Assembly: GCF_015732285.1 (NCBI RefSeq)
Contig: NZ_WIQU01000007.1
Location: forward strand, 3,332 to 67,331
Origin: Pectinatus frisingensis
GTDB lineage: Bacteria; Bacillota; Negativicutes; Selenomonadales; Selenomonadaceae
Direction of reading: 5' to 3'
Length of the DNA: 64,000 nucleotides
The translations under genes were made by a program, and so were the position numbers. The notes under the pieces are model-generated. The model had not been told where the DNA came from, searched no databases, and saw nothing but the letters and a program-made list of their open reading frames with translations. How positions within the stretch are numbered: the first letter of the stretch is position 1; each line of letters begins with the position of its first letter. Shown in pieces: positions 28,241 to 37,634 of this stretch.

Positions 28241-29047
28241 ATGGAAATGGTGATTTTATTTATATTAGGAATAGCAATAGGCGCTTTTGGTACACTTGTC
28301 GGTATTGGCGGGGGATTGATTATGATTCCTTTGTTTGTGCTGTTGATGACCGGTAGTCCGGCTGCACCTGCAGGTTTTTTTAATACATTTCACAATGTTT
28401 CGCAAGCTGTTGGCACCTCATTGTTTGGTGTTTTTTTAAATACTTTATCGGGTTCATTTGCTTATATAAGGCAGAAAAGAGTGTATTTCGATGCTGCCCT
28501 GCCTTTTGCGGCAGCTACTTTGCCAGGAGCGTTTTTGGGGAGTTATGCTGATGAATATTTTTCCGGGGGCATATTTGATTTCGCCTTTGGCGGAATGTTG
28601 GTTATGCTGGCCGGAGTGATGTATTGGAAATCGTCTGCACCAAAAGCATTAGCAAAAGAATTTGATCCGAAACATTTTGTTTATCCTAAAAAGCTGGGAA
28701 TTTTAATTAGTGTTTTTGTTGGATTTTTATCTAGTGTACTGGGAATTGGAGGCGGAATAATTCATGTGCCATTAATGATCTATGTATTGTCGTTTCCCCC
28801 ACATGTGGCAACAGCTACATCGCATTTCGTTTTGGCGGTGTCATCGTTTGTCGGGTGCATTTCTCATTTCATTTTAGGGCATATTGTTTGGAAACCGGCT
28901 ATTGGTATCGGTTTTGGGGCTGTTATAGGGGCGCAGATCGGTGCTGTGATTTCCCAAAAAACACGTCCCCGGGTAATTGTAATTTTATTGTCAATAGTTA
29001 TGTGTGGCTTAGGTTTAAAATTGATTTTTTTATCTAATGTGCTGTAG
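28241..29047 (+). CDS. TauE/SafE (TSUP) family anion exporter
   Basis: The 268-residue protein has about eight hydrophobic segments in two homologous halves, each with a Gly-rich repeat: GTLVGIGGGLIMIPLFVLL near the start and SSVLGIGGGIIHVPLMIYVL in the middle. The family moves sulfite, sulfonates or related organic anions; the substrate here is unknown. It is followed by a 30-nt palindromic hairpin and then the convergent Fur-family gene. Confidence 0.88.
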   Translation: MEMVILFILGIAIGAFGTLVGIGGGLIMIPLFVLLMTGSPAAPAGFFNTFHNVSQAVGTSLFGVFLNTLSGSFAYIRQKRVYFDAALPFAAATLPGAFLGSYADEYFSGGIFDFAFGGMLVMLAGVMYWKSSAPKALAKEFDPKHFVYPKKLGILISVFVGFLSSVLGIGGGIIHVPLMIYVLSFPPHVATATSHFVLAVSSFVGCISHFILGHIVWKPAIGIGFGAVIGAQIGAVISQKTRPRVIVILLSIVMCGLGLKLIFLSNVL

Positions 29048-29073
29048 TGATTGGTGTAAAAGATAAAAAAATA

Positions 29074-29103
29074 AGCATAAAACATTAATTAATGTTTTAT
29101 GCT
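29074..29103. terminator. Perfect 30-nt palindrome, likely bidirectional terminator
   Basis: AGCATAAAACATTAA is followed directly by its reverse complement. It lies between the convergent TSUP and Fur-family genes; T-runs are poor, so termination efficiency is uncertain. Confidence 0.5.
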
Positions 29104-29136
29104 GAAGTTTAGCAATTGATGCACAGTAATAAATTG

Positions 29137-29577
29137 TCAGCTTATTTTAAGCTTATTTTTTGCCTGACATTCCGGGCATACTCCATAAAAGTAAAATTGT
29201 TGCCCGGAGATTTCGTAGGAAGTCTTGGCAGCAGCTTCTTTGAGTGAAGCTGTGAAATCAAAGTCCATTATGTCGCCAATTTTACCACATTCGGTACAAC
29301 GAATGTGAGGGTGAGATTCAACAACAGCATCGTAGCGAAGACTGTCATCACCGAGGTTTATAACCTGAATGAGTCCAATTTCTCTTAATATGTCAATTGT
29401 TTTATAAATTGTTGCCAAACTCATGGTCGGGTAATAAGGCTGTAATTTATTGAAAATCATTTCGGCATTAGGGTGAGACTTGGTATTGCAAAGCACATTA
29501 TATATAGCTAGCCGTTGGGGAGTTACCTTAAACCCTTCTTTGCGCAACAAGGCTGTTACCTTTTTAGAGTCCATCAT
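29137..29577 (-). CDS. Fur-family metalloregulator (PerR/Fur-like)
   Basis: The 146-residue protein has a winged-helix DNA-binding N-domain (TPQRLAIYNVLCNTKSHPNAEMIF) and a dimerisation/metal domain with two CxxC zinc motifs, CTECGK near residue 96 and CPECQAK near 137. The HPHIRCTECGKIGD context and overall size are PerR/Fur-like. Whether it senses iron, zinc, manganese or peroxide cannot be decided by eye. It is monocistronic. Fur-like DNA sites in the window (for example 23290-23304) could be its targets. Confidence 0.88.
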   Translation of the reverse strand: MMDSKKVTALLRKEGFKVTPQRLAIYNVLCNTKSHPNAEMIFNKLQPYYPTMSLATIYKTIDILREIGLIQVINLGDDSLRYDAVVESHPHIRCTECGKIGDIMDFDFTASLKEAAAKTSYEISGQQFYFYGVCPECQAKNKLKIS

Positions 29578-29853
29578 GGCGTTATGTGTCCTTCCTTCAA
29601 TAATAAAATAGCTTTCAAGTAATAGCCATTATTAATAAAATTACATTACGGTATTATTTTAATAAAAACACATAAATCTGTCAATGTTTTATTGATGGAT
29701 TTTTCAGCGTATAAAATAATAGTTATCGATTAGTAGAAAAAATTTATCTTGTTATATTAAAAGTGATATACAGATAAGTAATTGACAAACATATGAAAAA
29801 ATGATATCCTATATTTCGTTGCTAAGGTTTCATTTATATTTAAGAGAGCATTT

Positions 29854-29943
29854 GGAGAGTTGTCCGAGTGGTTGAAGGAGCACGCCTGGAAAGCGTGTGT
29901 GCGGGAAACTGTACCGAGGGTTCGAATCCCTCACTCTCCGCCA
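29854..29943 (+). tRNA. tRNA-Ser (GGA anticodon)
   Basis: A 90-nt class II tRNA: acceptor GGAGAGT pairs with ACTCTCC, anticodon stem CACGC/GCGTG encloses loop CTGGAAA (anticodon GGA, serine UCC/UCU), there is a long variable arm, T-loop TTCGAAT and an encoded CCA. Confidence 0.96.
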
Positions 29944-29955
29944 TACTGTTAAGTT

Positions 29956-29985
29956 GCTGGATGATATTAATCATCCGGTTTTTTT
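29956..29985 (+). terminator. Rho-independent terminator of tRNA-Ser
   Basis: The stem CTGGATGAT / ATCATCCGG is followed by seven T, 13 nt beyond the tRNA. Confidence 0.85.
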
Positions 29986-30090
29986 GTGCTTAAATTGGCG
30001 GCTAGGCAATAATTGTTGCTGCATAAGCTGAAGAATAAAGCAGTTATCGGTTGATATTGATAAATTGGAATTGTTTGTAGTATGGAATAA

Positions 30091-30963
30091 TTATATGGAA
30101 ATAATGTTTTTTGATGTTTTTACTGAGGTTTTGTTTGCTACCCGGATGATTAGTTTATTGATGTATTCTTTAGTATTCGAAGTAAGCCAATGATTTTGCA
30201 GGGGAATAATAAAAATATTGCCAATTGGTTCAAGGCTGTTGACCTGCATAAAGTTTTCCAGCATGATTCTTATTTCCCCGGCACGCTGATAGTAGGTGCC
30301 TTTAAAGGCTACTGTCATATAAACTCCCTCAGCTCTGATATAGGAAGTTGATTTTGGAAGGTTTGTGCTGTCATCATAGGTAGAATAAAATGCCAGAGAG
30401 CGCATGTAATTTTCAGAAAAAAAATCAGTTTTATCCACTACCCAGCCGACGTTTTTGCCGCTGAACTGATTTTGGGTAAACAATTTATATACGTGGCGGG
30501 CAATCATTTTGATTATGGATTTACCGGTCGTTCCTTTTTCAATGGGGGTATAGCAAAGAGGCGTCATTGGTTCATGAATCAGGAGGATTTGTTCCAAAAT
30601 GATATTTTGAGTTTGCACAATATTTTCTTTTACGATAGAAATATTTTTATGTATTCTTTGCAGTTCTGCGATGGTATTGAGACAATCCTTATCCTTTTCT
30701 TCCAGCAAAGCTAAAAAGGCTGCTGGTGATTTATTATCCAGATAGGTTTTAATTTTTGCTATAGGAATATCTAAGCGGCGTAAATTAAGAATTATTTCCA
30801 AACTTAAATATTGGTCTATATTGTAGTGACGATAACTGTTGCTGCTAATAAAGGCCGGTTTTAAAAGACCAATTTTATCGTAATATAAAAGAGTTTGTTT
30901 AGGTATTTGGTAAAGTGATGACAATTCACCACTTGTGAAATAATTGTCATAATTTTTAATCAC
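30091..30963 (-). CDS. MerR-family transcriptional regulator with effector-binding domain
   Basis: The 290-residue protein has an N-terminal MerR helix-turn-helix (FTSGELSSLYQIPKQTLLYYDKIGLL, with NSYRHYNIDQ) and a dimer helix to about residue 120. The C-terminal part resembles GyrI-like effector-binding domains (AEGVYMTVAFKGTYYQRAG). Such BmrR-like regulators usually control transporters in response to small molecules. No drug-efflux gene is adjacent, so its target is unclear. It is monocistronic. Confidence 0.87.
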   Translation of the reverse strand: MIKNYDNYFTSGELSSLYQIPKQTLLYYDKIGLLKPAFISSNSYRHYNIDQYLSLEIILNLRRLDIPIAKIKTYLDNKSPAAFLALLEEKDKDCLNTIAELQRIHKNISIVKENIVQTQNIILEQILLIHEPMTPLCYTPIEKGTTGKSIIKMIARHVYKLFTQNQFSGKNVGWVVDKTDFFSENYMRSLAFYSTYDDSTNLPKSTSYIRAEGVYMTVAFKGTYYQRAGEIRIMLENFMQVNSLEPIGNIFIIPLQNHWLTSNTKEYINKLIIRVANKTSVKTSKNIISI

Positions 30964-31339
30964 TTACTCACCTGCTAATTAATAAATATATAATATTTTA
31001 CCATAAATAGGCAGATGGACAAAGAAAAAATTTAACTTGGTATAATATCTTAATTATATGAAATGGGGAAAATGGTCTCCAGGGTAATGCGGTTGTACCT
31101 TATATTGATTTGCCAAAACTGATTGATGCTAGCCTGTGTCGAGTCGGACTATGCGGATATTTTACTATAAGTTGTTGTTACTTTTTTAGCAGTTAGGCTA
31201 ACGACTGCTTAAGGCCTATACCTTGATTGTTTTTTCTATGCTTGTATTTATCAGCAAACAAAATAAAGTATATTTTGTAATTATTAATAAAATGCATTTT
31301 TATTTTTGATATTGGTAAAATAGCAGAATTTTATTGGCT
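30964..31339. other. Gene-free gap with possible coding remnant
   Basis: This 376-bp gap between the MerR gene and the LevR-type gene contains no intact gene. On the plus strand at about 31079-31195 an open stretch reads GNAVVPYIDLPKLIDASL and then stops at a tag; it lacks a start codon and may be a decayed fragment. A small hairpin (GCAGT/ACTGC) lies at about 31187-31207. Confidence 0.35.
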
Positions 31340-33946
31340 TTACAAAGCGGTATTAGAATTTTGTTCAGCAATAGCAAAAATTTCAGTTATGTAGTAAAGT
31401 TCACCACTATAAATATTTATGCCATAGGTTCGTTCTAAAATGGTAAATGAATCCTTGATTATGTTGTACATATTGTTATGTCTTATTAATAATGTGCTAA
31501 GGTTGCCATATTCCATTTGATCGTTGCGGATAGCACGCTCCAGCATGCAGGAGGTATGAAACATGAATTTGATATAAAGACTTGGATCTTGACGCAAATT
31601 AAGGCGCGATGTGATGTCGGCAAATATTCCTTCAAGTAATGGAACAGCTTTTCTAGCATCAATGAAGACAAGCGTATTTTCAATTAAATTGATGATTTTA
31701 TTGAAATCAAAATTAAATTTTTTAGCAATAAGAGGTGTCTGATTAGGTATTGAGGCGTTAATTCCGACGTAATAACTTTGTGTTACAACTTCATTGGCAA
31801 GTTGTTCTAATGATATTGTTGGTAATAATGCTTTACGTGTTGCCTCAATTACCATGGGAGTGGAAACCATACGCAAAGTACACGTTTTTATACCGGTTGA
31901 TTTGGTGATTAATTCACCAAAAGTTGTTAATGATCCCATGTCTGATAATATAAGGACACCCTTGCCCTCATCAATTTTTTTTACTAATTTTGTGGCGCGT
32001 TCCAATGCCAAACTGACCTTTTCTTCCAGTGGCATGCATAGCCCGTGAGCATGTTTAACATCAAGCAGGCGATTAGCTACATTTGCAAAATCGGTAGCTG
32101 CGTGATAACCATGGGTAAGCACGAGTACGCCGATATGAGAAATTTTATTGCTGATATTAAGTGTTTGTAAGCATAGAGAAATAAGAATTATTTCCTGCTT
32201 AGGGATGGTTATTTGCAGTTTTTGTTCCAGTGAAGTAATAATATGCTTGGATATTTGATAGTATATATCGTTTTTATTAATTACAGAATTATTTTCCGGC
32301 AGCGTCAAAGGTTTATTTTGCCGTATGCGTTCAAGCATTGTTTCTACGTGGAGAACCAGACCGTGAAATACTTGAACAGGAATTTGCAGGTCATATTCTT
32401 GTTCAATTAAAGCGATATCATCTTTTAAAATTTGATAAATTTGAGGAGAAATAATTTTGAGGAAGGCCATTTCATCGGACACATGACTGGCAGGTTGTTT
32501 TTTACCGGAATAAACATCGAAATATTCCGTAATTTGATTATTGAATATTTCTTTTATTGTATTTAGTGATAGGTTATCTGCAAAATATTTTCTCGAATTG
32601 TTTATCATTAATTGATAGAAATTCATTTGGGGAGGGTCTTCAGTTGGGGTATAAACTGGTTGCTCGGGTGAAAAAGAAATATCTTTTAGTTGCGTTGTAT
32701 CAAAAGATGTATTTAAATTTGAACGCTTGCGTGCAAGTATATCAAATGACTTCAGATATTGAGCTGGCAAATGGGATAATTTTACATGTAGCTGAGCGTG
32801 TTTTTCTGTAATGAAATTAACAAAAGCATTGGCACATATTAGTTTGATGTCATTTTCGAGTTGACCAACATTTCCAGGGCAATCATATATCAGAAAAAGT
32901 TTAATGATTTCAGCCGATACATGGATTTCAATATCCATATTTTTGGCTTCTTTTTGGAAAAAGAGCTTGATCAGGCTGTAGCGTTCATCAAGCGAACGAT
33001 TTTCTAAATCTGGTAATTCAATAAGGTTTGGAATACGTCTAAGAAAAGTCTGAAGTACGGCTGTACCTGGTTTTTCTGTGGTTGCTGCTATAATGAGTAC
33101 CTCGGCTTTGCGGATGTTGTCTACGTCACCTAATTGATAGTATTCACCTCTGTCAATGAGAGAAAATAGCATTTCCTGACCTTCTGGCGGCAGTCTGTGA
33201 ACTTCATCGAGGAATAATATGCCGTGATTAGCTTTTTCAACCAGTCCGGTGTGATTATCAGTTGCTCCGGTGAAAGCACCTTTTTTATGACCAAACAGAT
33301 GTGATAGTAAAAGCTGGGGATTGCCGGCATAATCAGCACAATTGAAAATAATGTAAGGTGCATTTTCTTTAAGTCGCTGTGTCTGTTTAGCATATATATA
33401 CATAACTTTTGCCAGTGTTGTTTTGCCGCCGCCGGTTGGACCAATAATTAGACTGTGCAGGCCGTTGGGGGGATAAAGTATAGCGGCTTTTGCCTGCTTA
33501 ACAGCTGTTTTAAGACTTCGATCATAGCCAATTAAATGAATAAAAGGCGAGTCATTATTTTTTACAATTATTTTAGACTTTACGGGAAGAACATCTATCT
33601 TCATTGTCGTTGTTGATTGGAGCGATTTGTTAAAATTCAAAATAGACTGTAATTCGTTGAGACAATTAAAAGATAATTTTGGCAGGGATTTACCGATGAA
33701 ATCTTCGACTGATTGTTCGGCCAAAAAAAGTACCGGTTTACCATGAACTTTTATCAGTTGTTTATCCCGATGAAGTTGGTTTAAATCACGGCTTACGTTG
33801 TCGCGACTGAATCCCAATTGGAGACTGATCCATGATGCATTAAATCCAGCAACGTTTTCAGGGGTCTCACTTTTTTGTAGCATAAGGCGACTTTGTTCTG
33901 TTATGAAGGACATAATGCGCTCTTTTCTAGTGGGATATCTTGACAT
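31340..33946 (-). CDS. LevR-type sigma-54-dependent PTS regulator
   Basis: The 868-residue activator has the LevR order: an N-terminal helix-turn-helix (to about 60), an AAA+ sigma-54 activator module (Walker A GPTGGGKTT near 168; sigma-54 contact loop GAFTGA near 223; Walker B GILFLDE), PRD1 (about 460-570, with FHGLVLHVETM), an EIIA-Man-like domain (LVLTHGYHAATDFANVAN) and PRD2 to the end. PTS phosphorylation of its histidines would couple activity to sugar availability. It is divergent from a mannose-family PTS operon with a -24/-12 promoter, its evident target. Confidence 0.93.
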   Translation of the reverse strand: MSRYPTRKERIMSFITEQSRLMLQKSETPENVAGFNASWISLQLGFSRDNVSRDLNQLHRDKQLIKVHGKPVLFLAEQSVEDFIGKSLPKLSFNCLNELQSILNFNKSLQSTTTMKIDVLPVKSKIIVKNNDSPFIHLIGYDRSLKTAVKQAKAAILYPPNGLHSLIIGPTGGGKTTLAKVMYIYAKQTQRLKENAPYIIFNCADYAGNPQLLLSHLFGHKKGAFTGATDNHTGLVEKANHGILFLDEVHRLPPEGQEMLFSLIDRGEYYQLGDVDNIRKAEVLIIAATTEKPGTAVLQTFLRRIPNLIELPDLENRSLDERYSLIKLFFQKEAKNMDIEIHVSAEIIKLFLIYDCPGNVGQLENDIKLICANAFVNFITEKHAQLHVKLSHLPAQYLKSFDILARKRSNLNTSFDTTQLKDISFSPEQPVYTPTEDPPQMNFYQLMINNSRKYFADNLSLNTIKEIFNNQITEYFDVYSGKKQPASHVSDEMAFLKIISPQIYQILKDDIALIEQEYDLQIPVQVFHGLVLHVETMLERIRQNKPLTLPENNSVINKNDIYYQISKHIITSLEQKLQITIPKQEIILISLCLQTLNISNKISHIGVLVLTHGYHAATDFANVANRLLDVKHAHGLCMPLEEKVSLALERATKLVKKIDEGKGVLILSDMGSLTTFGELITKSTGIKTCTLRMVSTPMVIEATRKALLPTISLEQLANEVVTQSYYVGINASIPNQTPLIAKKFNFDFNKIINLIENTLVFIDARKAVPLLEGIFADITSRLNLRQDPSLYIKFMFHTSCMLERAIRNDQMEYGNLSTLLIRHNNMYNIIKDSFTILERTYGINIYSGELYYITEIFAIAEQNSNTAL

Positions 33947-33992
33947 CGGAGTACATCCTTTCTATTGATGTGTGTCATATAAATTTAAAATA

Positions 33993-34007
33993 GTGTTGCA
34001 GCAACAC
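33993..34007. promoter_or_regulatory. 15-bp perfect palindrome upstream of the LevR-type gene
   Basis: GTGTTGCAGCAACAC (7-1-7) lies 47 nt before the regulator start and about 190 nt upstream of the sigma-54 promoter. It is a candidate enhancer for the activator or an autoregulatory operator. Confidence 0.5.
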
Positions 34008-34180
34008 AGATACTAATAATTTTACATAAAATTATAAAAATTACAAACATATTATAACACAGATAAAAATAATGTGTGTACATATTGCAAAATAATAAAA
34101 AATATTTAGAAAAGTAATCAAATAATATATATGAGTATCAGTGATATTGTCCCATTATAACACACATGATATGAATTAGT

Positions 34181-34197
34181 TGGCATGGAATCTGCAT
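34181..34197 (+). promoter_or_regulatory. Sigma-54 (-24/-12) promoter of the hexitol PTS operon
   Basis: TTGGCATGGAATCTGCAT carries GG at -24 and GC at -12 with exactly 10 nt between, as sigma-54 requires. A LevR-type activator with a GAFTGA loop is encoded divergently, so the pairing is coherent. Confidence 0.85.
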
Positions 34198-34210
34198 ATA
34201 GTATATATAA

Positions 34211-34222
34211 GTGAGCGCTCAC
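34211..34222. promoter_or_regulatory. GTGAGCGCTCAC palindrome just after the sigma-54 start site
   Basis: A perfect 12-bp palindrome lies a few bases downstream of the expected transcription start (about 34207). Its position suggests a repressor operator. No LacI- or GntR-type regulator is visible in the window. Confidence 0.5.
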
Positions 34223-34257
34223 AATGATGAATATTATTTGATTGTTTTTTGGAAAGG

Positions 34258-34827
34258 ATGATAAAAATAAGCTACGCTGCTAAAAGAAAAATTATTATGG
34301 ATGAGTTGCAGGGAGCATTAGAAAATATTCAAGAAAGTGATATTAACAAATTAGTAGAGTGTATTTGTACGGCTGATACAGTTTTTGTTGTAGGCGTTGG
34401 ACGTGTAATGTTGATGCTGCAGGCTTTTGCTAAACGATTGAATCATTTAGGTATAAGAGCTAATTTTGTGGGAGCAATTGACGAACCAGCAATTACTGAA
34501 AAAGATGTTTTGTTGGTGGGCTCTGGTTCAGGCGAAAGTGTTTTTCCGGTGGCAATAGCTAAGATTGCTAAAAAATATAAGGCAAAAATTGTTCACATTG
34601 GATCAAATTCTCAAAGCACGATGTCAAATTATGAAGACATATTCGTTCGCATACCATGTGCAACTAAATTACATTTGATTGATGAAATTTCTTCAAGGCA
34701 GATTATGAGTAGTTTGTTTGAACAGAGTTTGTTGATATTGCTGGATGCAGCAGCTATGATGATTGTTGAAAAAAATGGTATATATAATTTAGATGATCTT
34801 TGGAAGTATCATGCAAACCTCGAATAG
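34258..34827 (+). CDS. SIS-domain sugar isomerase, 6-phospho-3-hexuloisomerase-like
   Basis: The ~189-residue protein has a sugar-isomerase (SIS) domain with GVGRVMLMLQAFAKRLNHLG, the phosphosugar loop VGSGSGESVFPV and a C-terminus WKYHANLE that matches the HHANLE end of HxlB. HxlB interconverts a 3-hexulose 6-phosphate and fructose 6-phosphate. It is first in the PTS operon. The start is uncertain: ATG at 34258 directly follows GGAAAGG; TTG at 34249 and ATG at 34297 are alternatives. The exact phosphosugar is inferred from the pathway, not shown. Confidence 0.8.
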   Translation: MIKISYAAKRKIIMDELQGALENIQESDINKLVECICTADTVFVVGVGRVMLMLQAFAKRLNHLGIRANFVGAIDEPAITEKDVLLVGSGSGESVFPVAIAKIAKKYKAKIVHIGSNSQSTMSNYEDIFVRIPCATKLHLIDEISSRQIMSSLFEQSLLILLDAAAMMIVEKNGIYNLDDLWKYHANLE

Positions 34828-34863
34828 ACAGATAGAAAACAGTACAAGATGTAATAGGAGGAT

Positions 34864-35913
34864 ATGACAATGCAGACAATGAAAGCTGCCGTATTGAAAA
34901 ATATCGGAACATTGGAAATTGAAGAAGTTCCGATACCGGTGCTTGGGGAAAATGATGCTTTAGTTAAAGTATCGGCCTGTGGTATTTGTGGGTCCGATCT
35001 GCCAAGAATATTAACGAATGGTACTTATCATTTTCCGACAATCCCGGGGCATGAATTTGGCGGCAGGGTTCAGAAGGTAGGCAGCGAAAAATATAATGAA
35101 CTAGTAGGACTGAAAGTAGCAGTAAATCCTTTGATCCCTTGTCACCATTGCGATATGTGCGAAATAGGGGAATTTGCCCAATGTGAACAATATGATTTTT
35201 TAGGGTCACGCAGTGATGGTGGTTTTGCAGAATATGTGAGGGTTCCGGTTGCAAATTTGATTTTATTGCCAGAAATATTTGATGAGCGGGCAACGGCATT
35301 TTTAGAACCTGTTACCGTTGCACTGCATGTGGTGCAGAATTGTAATATGGAGTTTGGCGTCAAAGCTGCGATATTTGGGTTAGGTGCGATCGGTATGTTT
35401 GTGGCACAATGGGTGAAAGCATTTGGTGCAAAACGAGTATTTGCTCTGGACATAGATGAACATAAAGTACAGTTGGCAAAGCAACTTGGTCTGAAAGATG
35501 CGTTTTGTATTAAAAATGTAAATATAGATGAAATTATTCCAAAAGTTGATTTTGTATTTGAAGCATCTGGTGCAGCTTCAGCATTTTATCAGGGGATTTC
35601 TTTGCTGCGGCAGTCAGGTACACTGGGTTTGGTTGGGCGCCCAACAAGAGCTGTCACTATTGAACCGAATATATTTGAAAAGCTTTTAAGGTCACAATTG
35701 AAGATACAGGGAACATGGAGTTTTGAAGCAAAAAATTTTCCTTATAATGCTTGGCAGCAAAGTGCCGAAGCCATTGCTGATGGGAAAATAAAAGTACTGC
35801 CGCTAATATCACATACTTTCGGATTGGAAAATGTACTGGAAGCAGTGCAGCTTATGGCCGAAAAAAAGGAATTTTACTCAAAAGTATTAATTTTGCCTGA
35901 TGGGACTAAATAA
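34864..35913 (+). CDS. Zinc-dependent polyol-phosphate dehydrogenase, GatD-like (first copy)
   Basis: The 349-residue medium-chain dehydrogenase shows catalytic zinc ligands (ACGICGSD, PGHEFGG), structural zinc cysteines (PCHHCDMCEIGEFAQC) and an NAD Rossmann motif FGLGAIGMF. GSDLPRI and LGSRSDGGFAEY are characteristic of galactitol-1-phosphate 5-dehydrogenase. It would oxidise the hexitol phosphate made by the PTS to a ketose phosphate. A second, divergent copy is in the same operon. The start follows AGGAGGATATGACA-type sequence at 34864. Confidence 0.85.
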   Translation: MTMQTMKAAVLKNIGTLEIEEVPIPVLGENDALVKVSACGICGSDLPRILTNGTYHFPTIPGHEFGGRVQKVGSEKYNELVGLKVAVNPLIPCHHCDMCEIGEFAQCEQYDFLGSRSDGGFAEYVRVPVANLILLPEIFDERATAFLEPVTVALHVVQNCNMEFGVKAAIFGLGAIGMFVAQWVKAFGAKRVFALDIDEHKVQLAKQLGLKDAFCIKNVNIDEIIPKVDFVFEASGAASAFYQGISLLRQSGTLGLVGRPTRAVTIEPNIFEKLLRSQLKIQGTWSFEAKNFPYNAWQQSAEAIADGKIKVLPLISHTFGLENVLEAVQLMAEKKEFYSKVLILPDGTK

Positions 35914-35999
35914 GATAAACACTTAAATGGGTATTGGTAAGGATTAGATGTTTTACAAATCCGTGCAATAAATTATGAGTGAAAAGAGGTAAAAAAATT

Positions 36000-36743
36000 A
36001 TGGTATCAGCAATTCTGGTAACTATTATCGCTACAATGAGTACTTGGTGGGTGAGTCATGCAATAACAAGAACGTGGTTATATCCTTTATGGTCGGGCTT
36101 TTTGGTAGCTTTGGCTATGGGAGAACCGATTGTCGGCATGAAGGCTGCAGCTTATATTCAGCTTACGTATTTAGGTTGGATTACTGCTGGTGGGACAATG
36201 CCGGGTAATCTTATGGTAGCAGGTGTCTTTGGTACAGCACTGACAATTTTATCTGGAGCAGATCCAATATTGGCACCAACATTTGCCGTACCATTCAGTC
36301 TGCTTGGCATACTGACATGGCAGGCTTATATGACATTAAACAGTTTGTGGGTTCATAAAGCCGATAAGTATGTTGAAGCTGGAGATTTGACTGGTGTAAG
36401 GATGATGAACTGGATTCCCTCAGGTATTTTAAGTTTTATTTTAAATGGTATACCAGCTTTTATTTTAGTCCGTTTTGGCGGTGATTATGCAACTCAGGCG
36501 TTGGCTGCTATTCCACAGTATTTTATTAATGCATTTTCAACTGTCGGAGCATTGATGCCGGCGCTTGGTATTGCAATGTTGCTTACCTATATTGGAAAAA
36601 AGAAAATCATTGCTTTTTTCTTTGCTGGTTATTTTATGACGGTATATTTGCATTTGGATACAATGGCAATTACCGTATTTGCAGCAATTGCCGGTGTCTT
36701 AGTATATTTCTTTACAGTAGATAATAAAAAAGAGGAGGCATAA
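36000..36743 (+). CDS. PTS mannose/sorbose-family EIIC component
   Basis: This membrane permease subunit of a mannose-type PTS has 247 residues and about seven hydrophobic segments, with LWSGFLVALAMGEPIVGMKAAAYIQLTYLGW typical of EIIC-Man near the N-terminus (seen as consecutive motifs). The ATG at 36000 follows AAAAGAGGT; the in-frame GTG at 35979 is upstream of that site. It pairs with the EIID gene 3 nt downstream to form the sugar channel. Confidence 0.9.
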   Translation: MVSAILVTIIATMSTWWVSHAITRTWLYPLWSGFLVALAMGEPIVGMKAAAYIQLTYLGWITAGGTMPGNLMVAGVFGTALTILSGADPILAPTFAVPFSLLGILTWQAYMTLNSLWVHKADKYVEAGDLTGVRMMNWIPSGILSFILNGIPAFILVRFGGDYATQALAAIPQYFINAFSTVGALMPALGIAMLLTYIGKKKIIAFFFAGYFMTVYLHLDTMAITVFAAIAGVLVYFFTVDNKKEEA

Positions 36744-36746
36744 ATC

Positions 36747-37592
36747 ATGGATCAATCAATAGAAAAACAACCAGTAAAATTGCGTAAGATTGATCTTATC
36801 AAACATTGGCTTGGCGGATATTCTCAAGAAACATGCTATAATTATGAACGTTTACAAGCATTAGGAACTACTCAAGCGATTATTCCAGTTATCAAACGTT
36901 TGTACAAAACTAAAGAAGAACGAGCCAAGGCTTTAAAAAAGTATATGGTATTTTTTAATACGGAGCCATCTTTTATTGGAACTGTAATTCCAGGTATTGC
37001 AGCATCAATGGAGGAACAGGCTGCTAATGGTGTTAATGTTACTGAAGAGGATATTAACTCATTACGGACTGGATTGATGGGACCAATGGCCGGAATAGGA
37101 GATACTGTGTCGCAAGGGATTGTTTATCCAATTCTGGCCGGTATAGCTTGCTCGTTAGCTTTAGCCGGAAATTTAGCCGGGCCGATTATGTTTGAGATTT
37201 TTTATAAGGCTATTATGCTGATAAGTGGATATACTATGTATATGATTGGATATAAAAAAGGAAAATCTGCAATTTTGAATTTATTGCGGGCAGGGACATT
37301 GAATCGTGTGACAGAAATTTTTAGTATTGTTGGGTTAATGGTTATCGGCTCAATGGCGGCGACGAGGGTGACAATTGTAACACCAATAGCTTTTACTGTT
37401 GGTGAGGTTGGAGTAAATTTGCAAAAGGTTTTGGATTCATTGTTGCCATCACTGTTGCCACTTATAGCTGTATTAGCCGTTTGGAAGCTTTTGGTAAAAG
37501 GGAAAAGTCCTACTTATATTATTGCTGTACTGTTTGTTGTTGGTATAGTATGTTCGTTATTAGGAATCCTGTCTGTTCCGACAGCTGGCTAA
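36747..37592 (+). CDS. PTS mannose/sorbose-family EIID component
   Basis: The 281-residue EIID subunit forms the membrane channel with EIIC. The typical family pieces are present: HWLGGYSQETCYNYERLQ, FFNTEPSFIGTVIPGIAASMEEQ and GLMGPMAGIGDTVSQGI, with membrane segments after about residue 120. It starts behind GAGGAGGCATAAATC directly after EIIC. The set C-D-A-B is complete in this operon. Confidence 0.92.
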   Translation: MDQSIEKQPVKLRKIDLIKHWLGGYSQETCYNYERLQALGTTQAIIPVIKRLYKTKEERAKALKKYMVFFNTEPSFIGTVIPGIAASMEEQAANGVNVTEEDINSLRTGLMGPMAGIGDTVSQGIVYPILAGIACSLALAGNLAGPIMFEIFYKAIMLISGYTMYMIGYKKGKSAILNLLRAGTLNRVTEIFSIVGLMVIGSMAATRVTIVTPIAFTVGEVGVNLQKVLDSLLPSLLPLIAVLAVWKLLVKGKSPTYIIAVLFVVGIVCSLLGILSVPTAG

Positions 37593-37634
37593 ATTCTAAT
37601 GTATTGAGAAAAATAAACATGAGGTGAAAAGTAC

